A stretch of 12,058 nucleotides of DNA from Flavobacteriales bacterium UBA4474 (GCA_002389295.1 DGOE01000009.1:4861-16918); one strand, 5' to 3'. Numbered from the stretch's first letter, positions 1 through 7,469 are shown. A program made the numbers and translations. The notes: generated from the letters alone by a model not told the origin.

Positions 1-1605
1 CTGCTGGTCCTGGTTCTCTTGGTCTTGCTGCTCCTGCTGTTGCCTCATGGCGAGGGCCAGGCTCAGGTTATAGCGGGTGTCGGCATCACTGGGGTCCAAG
101 CGCAGCGCTTCTTTGTAGGCCCCGATGGCCCCTTCCACATCTTGTCCCCCCAAGAGCAGGTTGCCGACGTTGTTCCAAGCATCCGATTTGATGCCTGCAT
201 CCTCCGCTTGGGCGGCAGCCCGCTGAAAGGCTTTCATGGCATCTTCGGCTTGTCCGTCTCCAGAAAGGGCCATGCCGCGATTGAGCTCCAATTGACCTGG
301 CGCTGCACCGCGCCATCCTGCCGCCGAATCAAACAGGCTGTCCGCCGCGGCAAAATCTCGGTCGAGCATGGCCTGCGTGCCCTCTACCGCTTGGCGCTTG
401 GTTCCGGCAATTTCATCGCGCTGTGCCATCGCCTCTGATGAGGGCCAAAGGGCCAGCATGAGCACAGCCATTGCGGCCTTTTTCTTGCGTGATGAAGACA
501 CCGGCCACCAAGCTTCCGTCATGAGCAATACCCACGCCACCAGAAAGAACCACGGGAATTGGTGCACATAATCCGTGTAGGCCACCTTGCTTGTTTTGCC
601 TGTTTCCAGCTCCTTCAAGCTCGCCAAAAACGGGTCGAGATCGACAAAGCCTTGGTTGGCCCGAACATATGTACCGGATCCAGCTTCGACCATGGCCACC
701 AACATGCGCTCGTCAAGGGTGGACACCACAGGTTGGCCGTTGGCGTCATTCTTGTAGCCGGTTTGCCTGCCGTAACGGTCGAATTGCGGAATGGGACCTC
801 CGGCCTCACTGGCCATGCCGGCAGCGTGCACTTTGATGCCCGCTGCGGCCGCCTCATCAGCGCGCGCCAGGGCATCGTCTTCGTGGTTCTCTCCATCCGT
901 AAGGATCAACACCACCTTGCTGGCTTGGCTCTCCGGATCAAAAGAGGCCACGCACTGCTCAATCGCCGTCCCGATGGCTGTGCCTTGAACCGGCATGGCT
1001 TCGGGACCGATGGCATCCAAAAACAGCTTGACCGCCGCCAAGTCCAAGGTCAGCGGCGCCTGCACATAGGCATCGCCAGCAAACACGACCAGCCCGGCGC
1101 GGTCTCCGTCGAGCTTGCCCACCACGCGCTCAATGGTGCGTTTAGCCAAGTCAAGCCTGGACATGCCCAGGTCTTCGGTCAGCATGGATCGGCTGACATC
1201 CAGTGCCACCATGATGTCGACGCCCTTGGCTTCAACTTCCTTCAGTCGGGTGCCCATCTTGGGCGCCAACATGCCCATGGCCATGATGGCCAGTCCCGTC
1301 CGCCAGAGAATGAACTTCCAGACCGAGCGCCGGGGCCGCGCCGATGGCCACAGTGTTTCCGCCAGCGCCAAATCGACGGCCTTGGACATGCGCCGCTGCT
1401 TCCAGCGGTAGTGTCTGGCAAAAAGCAACATGGCAGCAGGAGCGACCAGCAATGCGGGCCAAGCTTGAGGAAAGTGGAGCTCGAACTGCGGGGCAGCGGT
1501 ATGGACAAGGAAATACAATCCAGCGACCATGGCCCAGAAGCCCAACTCAAACAGCACGAGTCCGGTGATGTGGCTGAACACCCGATATGTTTTCGAGGTG
1601 GTCAT
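1..1605 (-). CDS. BatB-BatC fusion: VWA-domain membrane protein with C-terminal TPR domain (partial, runs off left edge)
   Basis: The minus-strand frame opens at ATG 1605-1603 and has no stop down to position 1, giving 535 residues with the end missing. Hydrophobic segments at about residues 13-34, 48-63 and 98-114 precede a VWA domain. Its MIDAS motif DVSRS lies at 136-140, the MIDAS threonine is probably T186 (PLTLD), and TDGENHEDD is at 236-244. A further membrane helix lies at about 350-367. All this matches BatB. The frame then continues through SSRKKK (about 371-375) into a hydrophobic stretch (377-387) ending in A-M-A (392-394), which resembles the signal peptide of a separate BatC. 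TPR-like repeats follow at about 401-509 (the clearest is 476-509), then a Gln-rich tail from 522, as in BatC. The VWA and TPR parts are probably both periplasmic. The start overlaps the batA stop as ATGA. A separate batD is not seen and may lie beyond the edge. The VWA and TPR assignments are firm; the fusion could also be a sequencing error that removed a stop. Confidence 0.88.
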   Translation of the reverse strand, partial: MTTSKTYRVFSHITGLVLFELGFWAMVAGLYFLVHTAAPQFELHFPQAWPALLVAPAAMLLFARHYRWKQRRMSKAVDLALAETLWPSARPRRSVWKFILWRTGLAIMAMGMLAPKMGTRLKEVEAKGVDIMVALDVSRSMLTEDLGMSRLDLAKRTIERVVGKLDGDRAGLVVFAGDAYVQAPLTLDLAAVKLFLDAIGPEAMPVQGTAIGTAIEQCVASFDPESQASKVVLILTDGENHEDDALARADEAAAAGIKVHAAGMASEAGGPIPQFDRYGRQTGYKNDANGQPVVSTLDERMLVAMVEAGSGTYVRANQGFVDLDPFLASLKELETGKTSKVAYTDYVHQFPWFFLVAWVLLMTEAWWPVSSSRKKKAAMAVLMLALWPSSEAMAQRDEIAGTKRQAVEGTQAMLDRDFAAADSLFDSAAGWRGAAPGQLELNRGMALSGDGQAEDAMKAFQRAAAQAEDAGIKSDAWNNVGNLLLGGQDVEGAIGAYKEALRLDPSDADTRYNLSLALAMRQQQEQQDQENQDQQ

Positions 1606-2690
1606 GGGAGGCTTCTAAAAATAACGTGCCGCAGGAAGGCCTCTGCACCAAGCAACAGCATGGCGAGCCACCCAATCAAGGGGAACTCCTCGGTGCGCTT
1701 GTTGTAGCGAAACACATTGAAGCGGGTCTTTTCGAGCATGTCGATCTCCTCGTAGACTTCACGCAGTTTGTCACCGCTTGTCGCACGGAAATAGCGGCCC
1801 CCGGTTTCTTGTGCGATGCGCTGGAGCGTCCCCTCATCGATGTTGACCTCGACCCAGTCATAGATGAATGTGCCATTGGGTCTTTTGCGCACCGGGCTTT
1901 TGGCTTTGCCCACGGAGCCCACCCCAACGGTGTACACCCTGATTGATTCCAAGGCGGCCAATTGGGCCGCATCCATAGGCTCGATTTGACCTGAGTTGTT
2001 TTCTCCGTCGGTGATGAGGATGACCACTTTGCTCTTGGCCTCGCTTTTGCGCAGGCGGTTCACAGCTGTGGCCAGCCCCATGCCAATGGCGGTTCCACCT
2101 TCAACCATGCCCGTTTCAAGCCCGTCAAGCCCGTCGAGTACAACCCGGTGATCCGTGGTCAACGGCACGCGGGTAAAGCTCTCGCCTTCGTAAACCACCA
2201 CTCCGACCCGGTCGTAAGGGCGGTCCGAGACGAAATCGCGGGCCACCTCTTTGGCGGCTTCGAGCCGGTTCGGGCGGAAGTCCTTGCTCAGCATGCTCGC
2301 AGAAACATCCATCGCCATGACGATGTCGATCCCCTCGCGCGTCATGTTCTCGATGCTCGAGGAGCTCTGCGGCTGGGCGATGACCAAGACCATGATGCCC
2401 AAGCCCGCCGTACGCAGGGTGTCCGGGAGCAATGGCAGCCACTGGTCCCTGCGGGGCGGGGTCAAGCCGAGGTGTTGGAGGTTGATGCTGAATACGGGCC
2501 ATTCCACCGGACGGAAAATGCGCCACGCGCTCCATGCCGCCACTGCGGACATCAACCAAAAAGCGGCGGGTCTGCCCCAATCAAAGCGGACATTCGCAGT
2601 AAAGAGCACAGCGAGGACAGCGGCCCAAGCCGCGCCTTGGGCAAGCCCTTGGCGGACCCTCACCAATGCGGTGTTGCTGCCCTTACCCAT
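1602..2690 (-). CDS. batA: BatA-like VWA-domain membrane protein
   Basis: This 362-residue protein is the first of two adjacent VWA proteins in a Bat operon. Hydrophobic segments lie at about residues 18-33, 41-57 and 93-107, followed by a VWA domain and a C-terminal helix at about 336-357. The metal-site residues are visible: DVSAS at 128-132, a threonine at 178 or 179 (PLTTD), and ITDGEN at 226-231. GGTAIG at 198-203 is also typical of the family. The family role is an inner-membrane complex with the VWA domain in the periplasm, reported to affect oxygen or stress tolerance in Bacteroides and Leptospira; its biochemical function is not settled. The ATG at 2690 lies 8 bases inside the upstream gene, and the stop overlaps the next start by 4 bases. 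The first 33 residues are an extension relative to my recollection of typical BatA, which begins close to the segment at 36-57. Confidence 0.9.
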   Translation of the reverse strand: MGKGSNTALVRVRQGLAQGAAWAAVLAVLFTANVRFDWGRPAAFWLMSAVAAWSAWRIFRPVEWPVFSINLQHLGLTPPRRDQWLPLLPDTLRTAGLGIMVLVIAQPQSSSSIENMTREGIDIVMAMDVSASMLSKDFRPNRLEAAKEVARDFVSDRPYDRVGVVVYEGESFTRVPLTTDHRVVLDGLDGLETGMVEGGTAIGMGLATAVNRLRKSEAKSKVVILITDGENNSGQIEPMDAAQLAALESIRVYTVGVGSVGKAKSPVRKRPNGTFIYDWVEVNIDEGTLQRIAQETGGRYFRATSGDKLREVYEEIDMLEKTRFNVFRYNKRTEEFPLIGWLAMLLLGAEAFLRHVIFRSLP

Positions 2691-3705
2691 CTTGTTGCTC
2701 GTTGTGGGTGGTCACGCCCAGTGCATCGGATGCGGCCTCCGGGCGTTCCGCGGGAATGGTCCGCTCGATCCAGGCAATGCTCTCCCGCACCACGCGCAGG
2801 TGGGCGTCGCCGTCCAGGTCTTGTTTGGCGAACTTCACCAAATCCGAGCGCTCGAGCAGGGCAATCACCCAGCGGCATTCTTCTGCTGCGATGCCCATGA
2901 CGGGGGCACTCGTCAAGGTGCGGGCAAGCTCATCGGTGGTCCGTTCGAGTGCTTTGACCCCGAAGGTGCCCTGCAAATGCAGCCTGACGGCCGAAGAGAG
3001 AATGGCCTGCGCCTCCTTTCCCTCACCTTTCAGCCAGGGTGTTTTTTCCTCCAAATCCCGGAGCATCGCCAAGGCGGTGATGTGCGCAGGAATTTCAGGT
3101 ACCTCGGGTGCGCTCGTGACCGTTTCGGTTGGCTCGCGCGACGTCCATTTTTTGTACGCCCAGCGCAGACCCAACGCAAGGGCGACGGCGAGCAGCCCCC
3201 AAGCAAGGGCCGTGCGTATGCGCTCCCACAGGGTCCATTCATAGGCCTTGAACCCCTGCATGGGTTTGGGTGCGGCGTTTTCTTCCAGGGGCAGCAGCCC
3301 AACCTCGACCAGGGCGGCCGCTGCGCGAACGGCCATCCGACCCGAATCCGTGAGGGCCAGCGGCTCCATGACCTTGATACCGGTGTCCCAGGCCATCACG
3401 ACAATGCGCTGCTCGCGCCGCAGACCAGCTTCGAGTGCAGGGGAGGCCATGCTGTCAATGGGCGAAACCTCGATGACCTCCCAACCCTGGGGCAAAGAGT
3501 CGCCGACAGCCACCACAGGCCAGTCCCACCGCTGGCCACCGGCAAGCGGCTCGTCGGAAACAAGCGAAACCACCAAAGGCTCTCCAACACCAATGCTGTC
3601 ACGCGCCACGGTCATGGTGAGCACGGGGTCTGTTTGGCTGTGCAATTCCAGGCAGCAGGCCAACAGGACGGTGAGGATGCAGCGCAATTCAACCACGGCG
3701 ATCAA
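2683..3705 (-). CDS. DUF4381-like membrane protein of the Bat operon
   Basis: The protein is up to 340 residues long. An N-terminal hydrophobic stretch (about 9-18) ends near LHSQ, like a Bacteroidota signal peptide; the LLAC at 14-17 could instead be a weak lipobox. A periplasmic-type region (about 25-160) leads to one clear membrane helix at about 165-183. The cytoplasmic part after it resembles DUF4381, with a helical stretch at 205-265 that includes LHLQGTFGVKALERTTDEL. Such a gene commonly sits between the DUF58 and BatA genes in Bacteroidota; its function is unknown, perhaps linking the cytoplasmic MoxR/DUF58 proteins to the membrane VWA proteins. The start is uncertain because no ATG lies near it. 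The candidates are TTG at 3705 (17-base overlap with the DUF58 gene) and GTG at 3696 (8-base overlap, the same length as at the batA junction); both leave the signal sequence intact. The 3' end overlaps batA by 8 bases. Confidence 0.78.
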   Translation of the reverse strand: MIAVVELRCILTVLLACCLELHSQTDPVLTMTVARDSIGVGEPLVVSLVSDEPLAGGQRWDWPVVAVGDSLPQGWEVIEVSPIDSMASPALEAGLRREQRIVVMAWDTGIKVMEPLALTDSGRMAVRAAAALVEVGLLPLEENAAPKPMQGFKAYEWTLWERIRTALAWGLLAVALALGLRWAYKKWTSREPTETVTSAPEVPEIPAHITALAMLRDLEEKTPWLKGEGKEAQAILSSAVRLHLQGTFGVKALERTTDELARTLTSAPVMGIAAEECRWVIALLERSDLVKFAKQDLDGDAHLRVVRESIAWIERTIPAERPEAASDALGVTTHNEQQDG

Positions 3706-4555
3706 ACAACTGCATGAGGGGTTGAACGTAGGGCTTACCGGTGTTGAGGACGGCGTGGTCCACCCCGGAACGCTTCATCAGGTCTTCCAATTCGGACTGA
3801 TACTTGCGGGCAGCGGCTTCAAATCGCTTGCGCCAACGCACAGAAGATGAGTCGATAAAGGAGGTGCGCCCGGATTCGGCATCCGCAGCGGCCAGCCATC
3901 CCATTTTTGCGGCTTGCATCTCCAAATCGTCGGTGACCTGAAGGGCCACCAGGTCGTGCTTTCTCGCGGTGCGCTTGAGCATTTCCCCGAAGCCTTCGTC
4001 CTGCAAGTCACTGATCAGAAATGCAATGGTGCGCTTCTTCATGACCCTGCTGAAGTGCTCTAGTGCTGAATGGATGTCCGTGCCCTTGCCCTCGGGTTCG
4101 ATGTCGATGACTTCGCGCACGATGCGCAGAATGTGGCTGCGGCCTTTTTTGGGAGGAATGAACCGCTCTACCCGGTCGCTGAAAAGCAGGGCACCGATCT
4201 TATCGTTGTTCTGCCCGGCGGAAAACGCCAGCACAGCAGCGAGCTCGGCGGTCAGTTCGCGCTTGGACTTTCCGCGGCTTCCAATCTTGCCTGAAGCGCT
4301 CACGTCGATGAGCAGCATGGCAGTCAATTCGCGCTCCTCCTCGAAGACCTTGACATACGGCGTCCGCATCCGGGCCGTGACGTTCCAGTCAATCGTGCGG
4401 ATTTCGTCCCCGTGCTGATAGGCCCGGTTCTCGCTGAATGCCATGCCCCTTCCCTTGAAGGCACTGTGGTATTCGCCGGAGAAAATCTGGCTGCTCAGAC
4501 CGCGGGCACGCAGCTCTACGCGCCGAACACGTCGGATCAGTTCCGAGGCTTCCAT
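3689..4555 (-). CDS. DUF58 domain protein of the MoxR/Bat operon
   Basis: This 288-residue soluble protein has the DUF58 signature YQHGDEIRTIDWNVTAR at 46-62 and, near its N-terminus, the typical stretch GLSSQIFSGEYHSAFKGRG. A VWA-like fold follows with DVSAS at 84-88 and FLISDLQDEGF at 179-189, so a degenerate or functional metal site is likely. DUF58 proteins almost always lie next to MoxR ATPases and are thought to be their partners or substrates; the exact role is unknown. The ATG at 4555 was chosen because it lies one base after the MoxR stop and gives the usual family N-terminus. The open frame extends 35 codons further up, but that stretch is an Arg/Ser-rich read-out of the MoxR gene in another frame. 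The 3' end overlaps the next gene by 8-17 bases, depending on that gene's start. Confidence 0.93.
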   Translation of the reverse strand: MEASELIRRVRRVELRARGLSSQIFSGEYHSAFKGRGMAFSENRAYQHGDEIRTIDWNVTARMRTPYVKVFEEERELTAMLLIDVSASGKIGSRGKSKRELTAELAAVLAFSAGQNNDKIGALLFSDRVERFIPPKKGRSHILRIVREVIDIEPEGKGTDIHSALEHFSRVMKKRTIAFLISDLQDEGFGEMLKRTARKHDLVALQVTDDLEMQAAKMGWLAAADAESGRTSFIDSSSVRWRKRFEAAARKYQSELEDLMKRSGVDHAVLNTGKPYVQPLMQLFDRRG

Positions 4556-4556
4556 G

Positions 4557-5594
4557 TCAAGGGACCTGGACCTGATCGAGGATTTCCGTGACGATCTGCT
4601 CCTGCTGGATTTCCTCCGCTTCCGCCTCAAACGTGAGGCCGATCCGGTGGCGCAGGACATCCATCGCGACAGCGCGAATGTCCTCGGGAATCACATAACC
4701 CCGGTGCGCCATGAACGCGCGGGCCTTGCCTGCAATGGCCAGGCCGATGGTCGCCCGCGGCGAGGCTCCAAATCCGATGAGCGGGCCCAGGTGGCCCATG
4801 CCGTGGTTTTCCGGTTTGCGCGTGGCCTGAACGAGTGTGACGATGTACCGCTCGATTTTTTCGTCCATGTAGACTTCGCGGACCAGTTTTCTGGCGGCGA
4901 GAATGTCCTTGGGCTTCACGACCGGTTGCACAGCGGCTTTGGCACCGGCAGAAACCTGGTTGCGCAGGATCATCTGCTCTTCTTCCGATGTGGGGTAATC
5001 GATGACCGCCTTGAGCAGGAACCGGTCCACCTGCGCTTCGGGCAGGGGATAGGTGCCTTCTTGCTCGACAGGGTTCTGGGTGGCCAGCACCAAAAAGGGT
5101 TGGGGCAGAGGAAAGGTCTCGGAACCAATGGTGACCTGCCGTTCCTGCATGGCTTCGAGCAAGGCGCTTTGCACTTTGGCCGGCGCGCGGTTGATCTCGT
5201 CTGCCAAGACAAAGTGGGCAAAAATGGGCCCCTTGCTGACGGTGAATTGCTCCTGCTTCTGGTTGTAGATCATGGTGCCCACAACATCTGCGGGGAGCAG
5301 GTCAGGGGTGAATTGGACACGGCTAAAGTCCACGTCCACCGCCCGGCTCAACGTCTGGATCGCCAAGGTCTTGGCCAAGCCGGGAACACCTTCGAGGAGG
5401 ACGTGTCCGTCGGCCAGGAGTCCGGTAAGCAAGGTGTCGACCATGTTGCGTTGGCCCACCAGGGCCTTGCCGACCTCATGCCTGAGTTCATCCACAAAGC
5501 CGCTGGCGATTTTGATGCGCTCGGTCAGCGCTTGGATGTCCGGACTGCCATTGCTGTTGACGACCACATCCGTCGATAGGGGTGAGCTTTCCAT
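4557..5594 (-). CDS. MoxR-family AAA+ ATPase
   Basis: This 345-residue ATPase is the first gene of the Bat operon. Visible motifs are Walker A GVPGLAKT (69-76), Walker B VLADEINR (129-136), the sensor-1 region ATQNP (171-175), EAQVDRF (186-192) with the probable Arg finger R191, and sensor-2 GASPRA (276-281, R280). MoxR ATPases act as chaperone-like remodelling enzymes on VWA-containing partners, which here are the DUF58 and Bat proteins downstream. ATG 5594-5592 was chosen because it gives the usual family length and leaves about 22 residues before the conserved region, and because a TAnnTTTG promoter element at 5655-5648 lies upstream of it but downstream of the alternative ATG at 5684. The frame stays open to a TTG at 5708, but the extra residues have no family character. 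The stop is followed after one base by the DUF58 start. Confidence 0.93.
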   Translation of the reverse strand: MESSPLSTDVVVNSNGSPDIQALTERIKIASGFVDELRHEVGKALVGQRNMVDTLLTGLLADGHVLLEGVPGLAKTLAIQTLSRAVDVDFSRVQFTPDLLPADVVGTMIYNQKQEQFTVSKGPIFAHFVLADEINRAPAKVQSALLEAMQERQVTIGSETFPLPQPFLVLATQNPVEQEGTYPLPEAQVDRFLLKAVIDYPTSEEEQMILRNQVSAGAKAAVQPVVKPKDILAARKLVREVYMDEKIERYIVTLVQATRKPENHGMGHLGPLIGFGASPRATIGLAIAGKARAFMAHRGYVIPEDIRAVAMDVLRHRIGLTFEAEAEEIQQEQIVTEILDQVQVP

Positions 5595-5647
5595 GGTTGT
5601 TGTTCGGTATAGTTCCCGAGAGACTGGTCCAAGGTCTTTGAGAATGT

Positions 5648-5655
5648 CAAAAATA
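5648..5655 (-). promoter_or_regulatory. Candidate Bacteroidota -7 promoter element for the moxR-bat operon
   Basis: Read on the minus strand, the sequence is TATTTTTG, an exact match to the Bacteroidota consensus TAnnTTTG. It would start transcription near 5641 and give a leader of about 47 bases before the moxR ATG at 5594. I do not see a convincing -33 TTTG at the usual spacing. The element lies in the divergent gap between moxR and the plus-strand pyrophosphohydrolase gene, and it helps to rule out the longer moxR starts. Confidence 0.5.
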
Positions 5656-5696
5656 ATGGTGAGGTCTTGGGGGGATGTTCGCATGGCGGTTAAAAG

Positions 5697-6146
5697 ATGT
5701 TGACCCAACTTGTACGCATGACCTTAAATGAATGCACTGCTGCCGTTGAGCAGTTCTACAAGACCTACGGATTGCGCATGGCGACGTCCCCCACCATGTC
5801 CATCTCACCTGAAGAAATGGAACTGCGCCACAGCCTGATGGCCGAAGAAAACGACGAGTATTTGCAGGCCGCCCGGGAGGGGAACATGGTGGAAGTCGCG
5901 GATGCCCTTGGGGACATGCTCTACATTCTCTGTGGCACCATCATCAGCCACGGCATGCAGGACGTCATTGCCGATGTGTTCAGCACCATTCAAGACTCCA
6001 ATATGTCCAAGCTCGGGGCAGATGGAAAGCCCATTTTCCGCGCAGACGGAAAGGTGCTCAAGGGGCCGGGGTATTTCAAGCCGGACATTGCGGGTGTTCT
6101 TGACCGCGCCGGAGTATCCATGGAGGAAAAAACCGGATCGCTGTGA
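5697..6146 (+). CDS. All-alpha NTP pyrophosphohydrolase (MazG/PRA-PH-like)
   Basis: This 149-residue protein carries the metal-binding pattern of the all-alpha NTP pyrophosphohydrolase superfamily: EENDE at 50-54 and EVADALGD at 66-73, where E50, E51, E54, E66 and D69/D73 are candidate magnesium ligands. The C-terminus (SNMSKLGADGKPIFRADGKV at 102-121, then KGPGY) matches the phosphoribosyl-ATP pyrophosphohydrolase-like branch common in Bacteroidota. It probably hydrolyses a nucleoside triphosphate to the monophosphate and pyrophosphate; the substrate cannot be read from the sequence, and a role in histidine synthesis is not implied because no his genes are nearby. An alternative start is the ATG at 5718, eight codons in, which fits homologue N-termini equally well. 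The stop overlaps the next start as GTGA. It is divergent from moxR with about 100 bases between. Confidence 0.85.
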   Translation: MLTQLVRMTLNECTAAVEQFYKTYGLRMATSPTMSISPEEMELRHSLMAEENDEYLQAAREGNMVEVADALGDMLYILCGTIISHGMQDVIADVFSTIQDSNMSKLGADGKPIFRADGKVLKGPGYFKPDIAGVLDRAGVSMEEKTGSL

Positions 6147-6649
6147 ACGCTTGGATGGCCAAAAGGGCCGATGGCGCCCTCGCTGCTGCCCGGGCCGGGA
6201 ACCCCAAAGCCATGGACCGGTTGATGCGGATCGCATTGCCCTTCAACCGGCCCCACCGCATTCGCATCGCGCAAGTCGACCCGGAGCAAGTGGGCATTGC
6301 ATTGCCCAACCGGCACAAAAACCACAATCACCTTGGAGGCATGCACGCCTGTGCCATCGCCACGGCCCTTGAATTCTCTTCGGGGGCTTCGGTGCTGCTT
6401 GAAGTCGGCATGAGGGACTACCGCATCATCATGTCACGGATTGAGGTCGACTACATGGCCAAACCCCAAGGAGACTGCATGGCCTTGGCCAAAAGAAACA
6501 CGCCGGAAGTCCTGGAACTTTCCGGCGTGCTGGAAAAAGAGGGTGTGGCGCGGGTGCAATTGGGCGCATCCCTCTACGATGCCTCAGGCGAACATTGCGC
6601 CCAGGCCCTCGTGCATTGGCACCTCAAGGCGTGGGGTGGTCGCAGCTGA
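6143..6649 (+). CDS. DUF4442 hotdog-fold protein (thioesterase-like)
   Basis: This 168-residue protein resembles the DUF4442 family of hotdog-fold, thioesterase-related proteins. The diagnostic block NHNHLGGMHACAIATALEF lies at 60-78, with N60, H61, H63, H68 and E77 as likely active-site or structural residues. It is followed by the beta-strand pattern IIMSRIEVDYMAKPQG at 95-110. The likely role is hydrolysis or binding of an acyl-CoA or related thioester; the substrate is unknown. The start is GTG at 6143, sharing GTGA with the upstream stop, which suggests translational coupling; an in-frame ATG four codons later (6155) is possible. The 3' end overlaps the convergent gene by 26 bases. The family call is by pattern recognition and fairly firm; the activity is inferred. 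Confidence 0.82.
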   Translation: MNAWMAKRADGALAAARAGNPKAMDRLMRIALPFNRPHRIRIAQVDPEQVGIALPNRHKNHNHLGGMHACAIATALEFSSGASVLLEVGMRDYRIIMSRIEVDYMAKPQGDCMALAKRNTPEVLELSGVLEKEGVARVQLGASLYDASGEHCAQALVHWHLKAWGGRS

Positions 6650-7325
6650 CCTCGAGGTCGGTCCGCGTGCGCTGATACCCTGTCAAGGCCCACCTGTCGC
6701 CGTCGAAAGCGGCGGTGAGTTGTACGTCTCCGAATCCGGGCACAGGCCTCACGTAGTCGCCGCCGATGTAGCCCTTGACCTGTCCGAAATCAGGGATTTC
6801 CAGGATCACAGGGGTCCATTCGGTGCCATCCCGGTTCAACTTCCAGCGGGCGGCGTCTTGACGCCCCGGAAAGGTGCCGCGGTCCAACACGGCAATGACT
6901 TCGCCTTCCAGCCCGGCTGCGCGCCGAAACTTCACGCGGTTGCCTGTGATTTCCATCAAAGACTGTTTTCCGTTGGCGCGGGCTTGGAGGTTGGTCATGG
7001 TGCCGTCGGTGTCAACCAAGACGAAGCCATCCGCATACCGTGCCACATCGCGTCCGATGGCTTTCCAGCCGAAGCGCTGGGCTTCTTCTCCCAAGATGTC
7101 GGACGCAGATTGGGCTGGGCACCCTTCCTCACAAAAGACCATCGGCGCAAAACAGTCCAGAATGCGCTCAGCTTGACCTGACTGCGCTTCTTGTCGCACG
7201 TGGTGGATGAAGGCGTCGAAATGCTGCAAGTTTTGTGGGCTGGCCGAAGCCTTTGGGGACAGGCCCAAGGCGAGGGTGGCGAGCAGGATTGCTCCGGCGT
7301 GGAAATGGAGGCGGGAATTGTGCAT
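6624..7325 (-). CDS. Secreted protein of unknown function
   Basis: I do not recognise the family of this 233-residue protein. It has a clear Sec signal peptide: HxxxxLHFHA precedes a hydrophobic core at about 10-22 (AGAILLATLALGL), and KASA at 25-28 is a good signal-peptidase I site. The mature part has four cysteines (58, 65, 69, 228). Three of these lie in LDCFAPMVFCEEGCP (56-70) and could form a disulfide or a metal site; the fourth is near the C-terminus. The rest is a mix of short strands with repeated Gly/Asp turns, with no transmembrane helix or TPR. ATG 7325 is the only start that keeps the signal peptide. It faces away from thrS and runs tail-to-tail into the DUF4442 gene. No promoter match was found for it. 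Confidence 0.75.
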   Translation of the reverse strand: MHNSRLHFHAGAILLATLALGLSPKASASPQNLQHFDAFIHHVRQEAQSGQAERILDCFAPMVFCEEGCPAQSASDILGEEAQRFGWKAIGRDVARYADGFVLVDTDGTMTNLQARANGKQSLMEITGNRVKFRRAAGLEGEVIAVLDRGTFPGRQDAARWKLNRDGTEWTPVILEIPDFGQVKGYIGGDYVRPVPGFGDVQLTAAFDGDRWALTGYQRTRTDLEVSCDHPTP

Positions 7326-7469
7326 GGGGTGCTTTTAGTGGTTGACGGCAGGGGCGTTCCCTGTCTTCTATTCAATAAGGTCTGGGCCGCGGTATTTGGT
7401 ATGGCACCATGCCGTGAGGGGGCATTTTTTGACATTCATTGCGGGTTCACACACCCGGTTGTCGCGGAT

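Noticed and set aside
1..45. CTG/CTC-rich repeat suggesting a microsatellite
   Set aside because: It encodes the Gln-rich tail usual in BatC-type proteins, so low complexity there is expected.
559..1707. A 382-codon plus-strand open frame opposite the BatB part
   Set aside because: It is codon-in-register antisense of the VWA gene and has no domain.
2251..3717. A 488-codon plus-strand open frame across batA and the DUF4381-like gene
   Set aside because: It crosses two real minus-strand genes and its translation shows no domain or sensible composition.
4556..4660. 35-codon N-terminal extension of the DUF58 gene
   Set aside because: The extra residues are an Arg/Ser-rich out-of-frame reading of the moxR 3' end; the family N-terminus begins at ATG 4555.
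4443..5579. A 378-codon plus-strand open frame opposite moxR and DUF58
   Set aside because: The minus strand here has clear AAA+ and DUF58 motifs; the plus-strand product looks like nothing known.
5595..5708. Longer MoxR start at ATG 5684 or TTG 5708
   Set aside because: Added residues have no family character and the promoter element lies between; TTG 5708 would also overlap the divergent gene.
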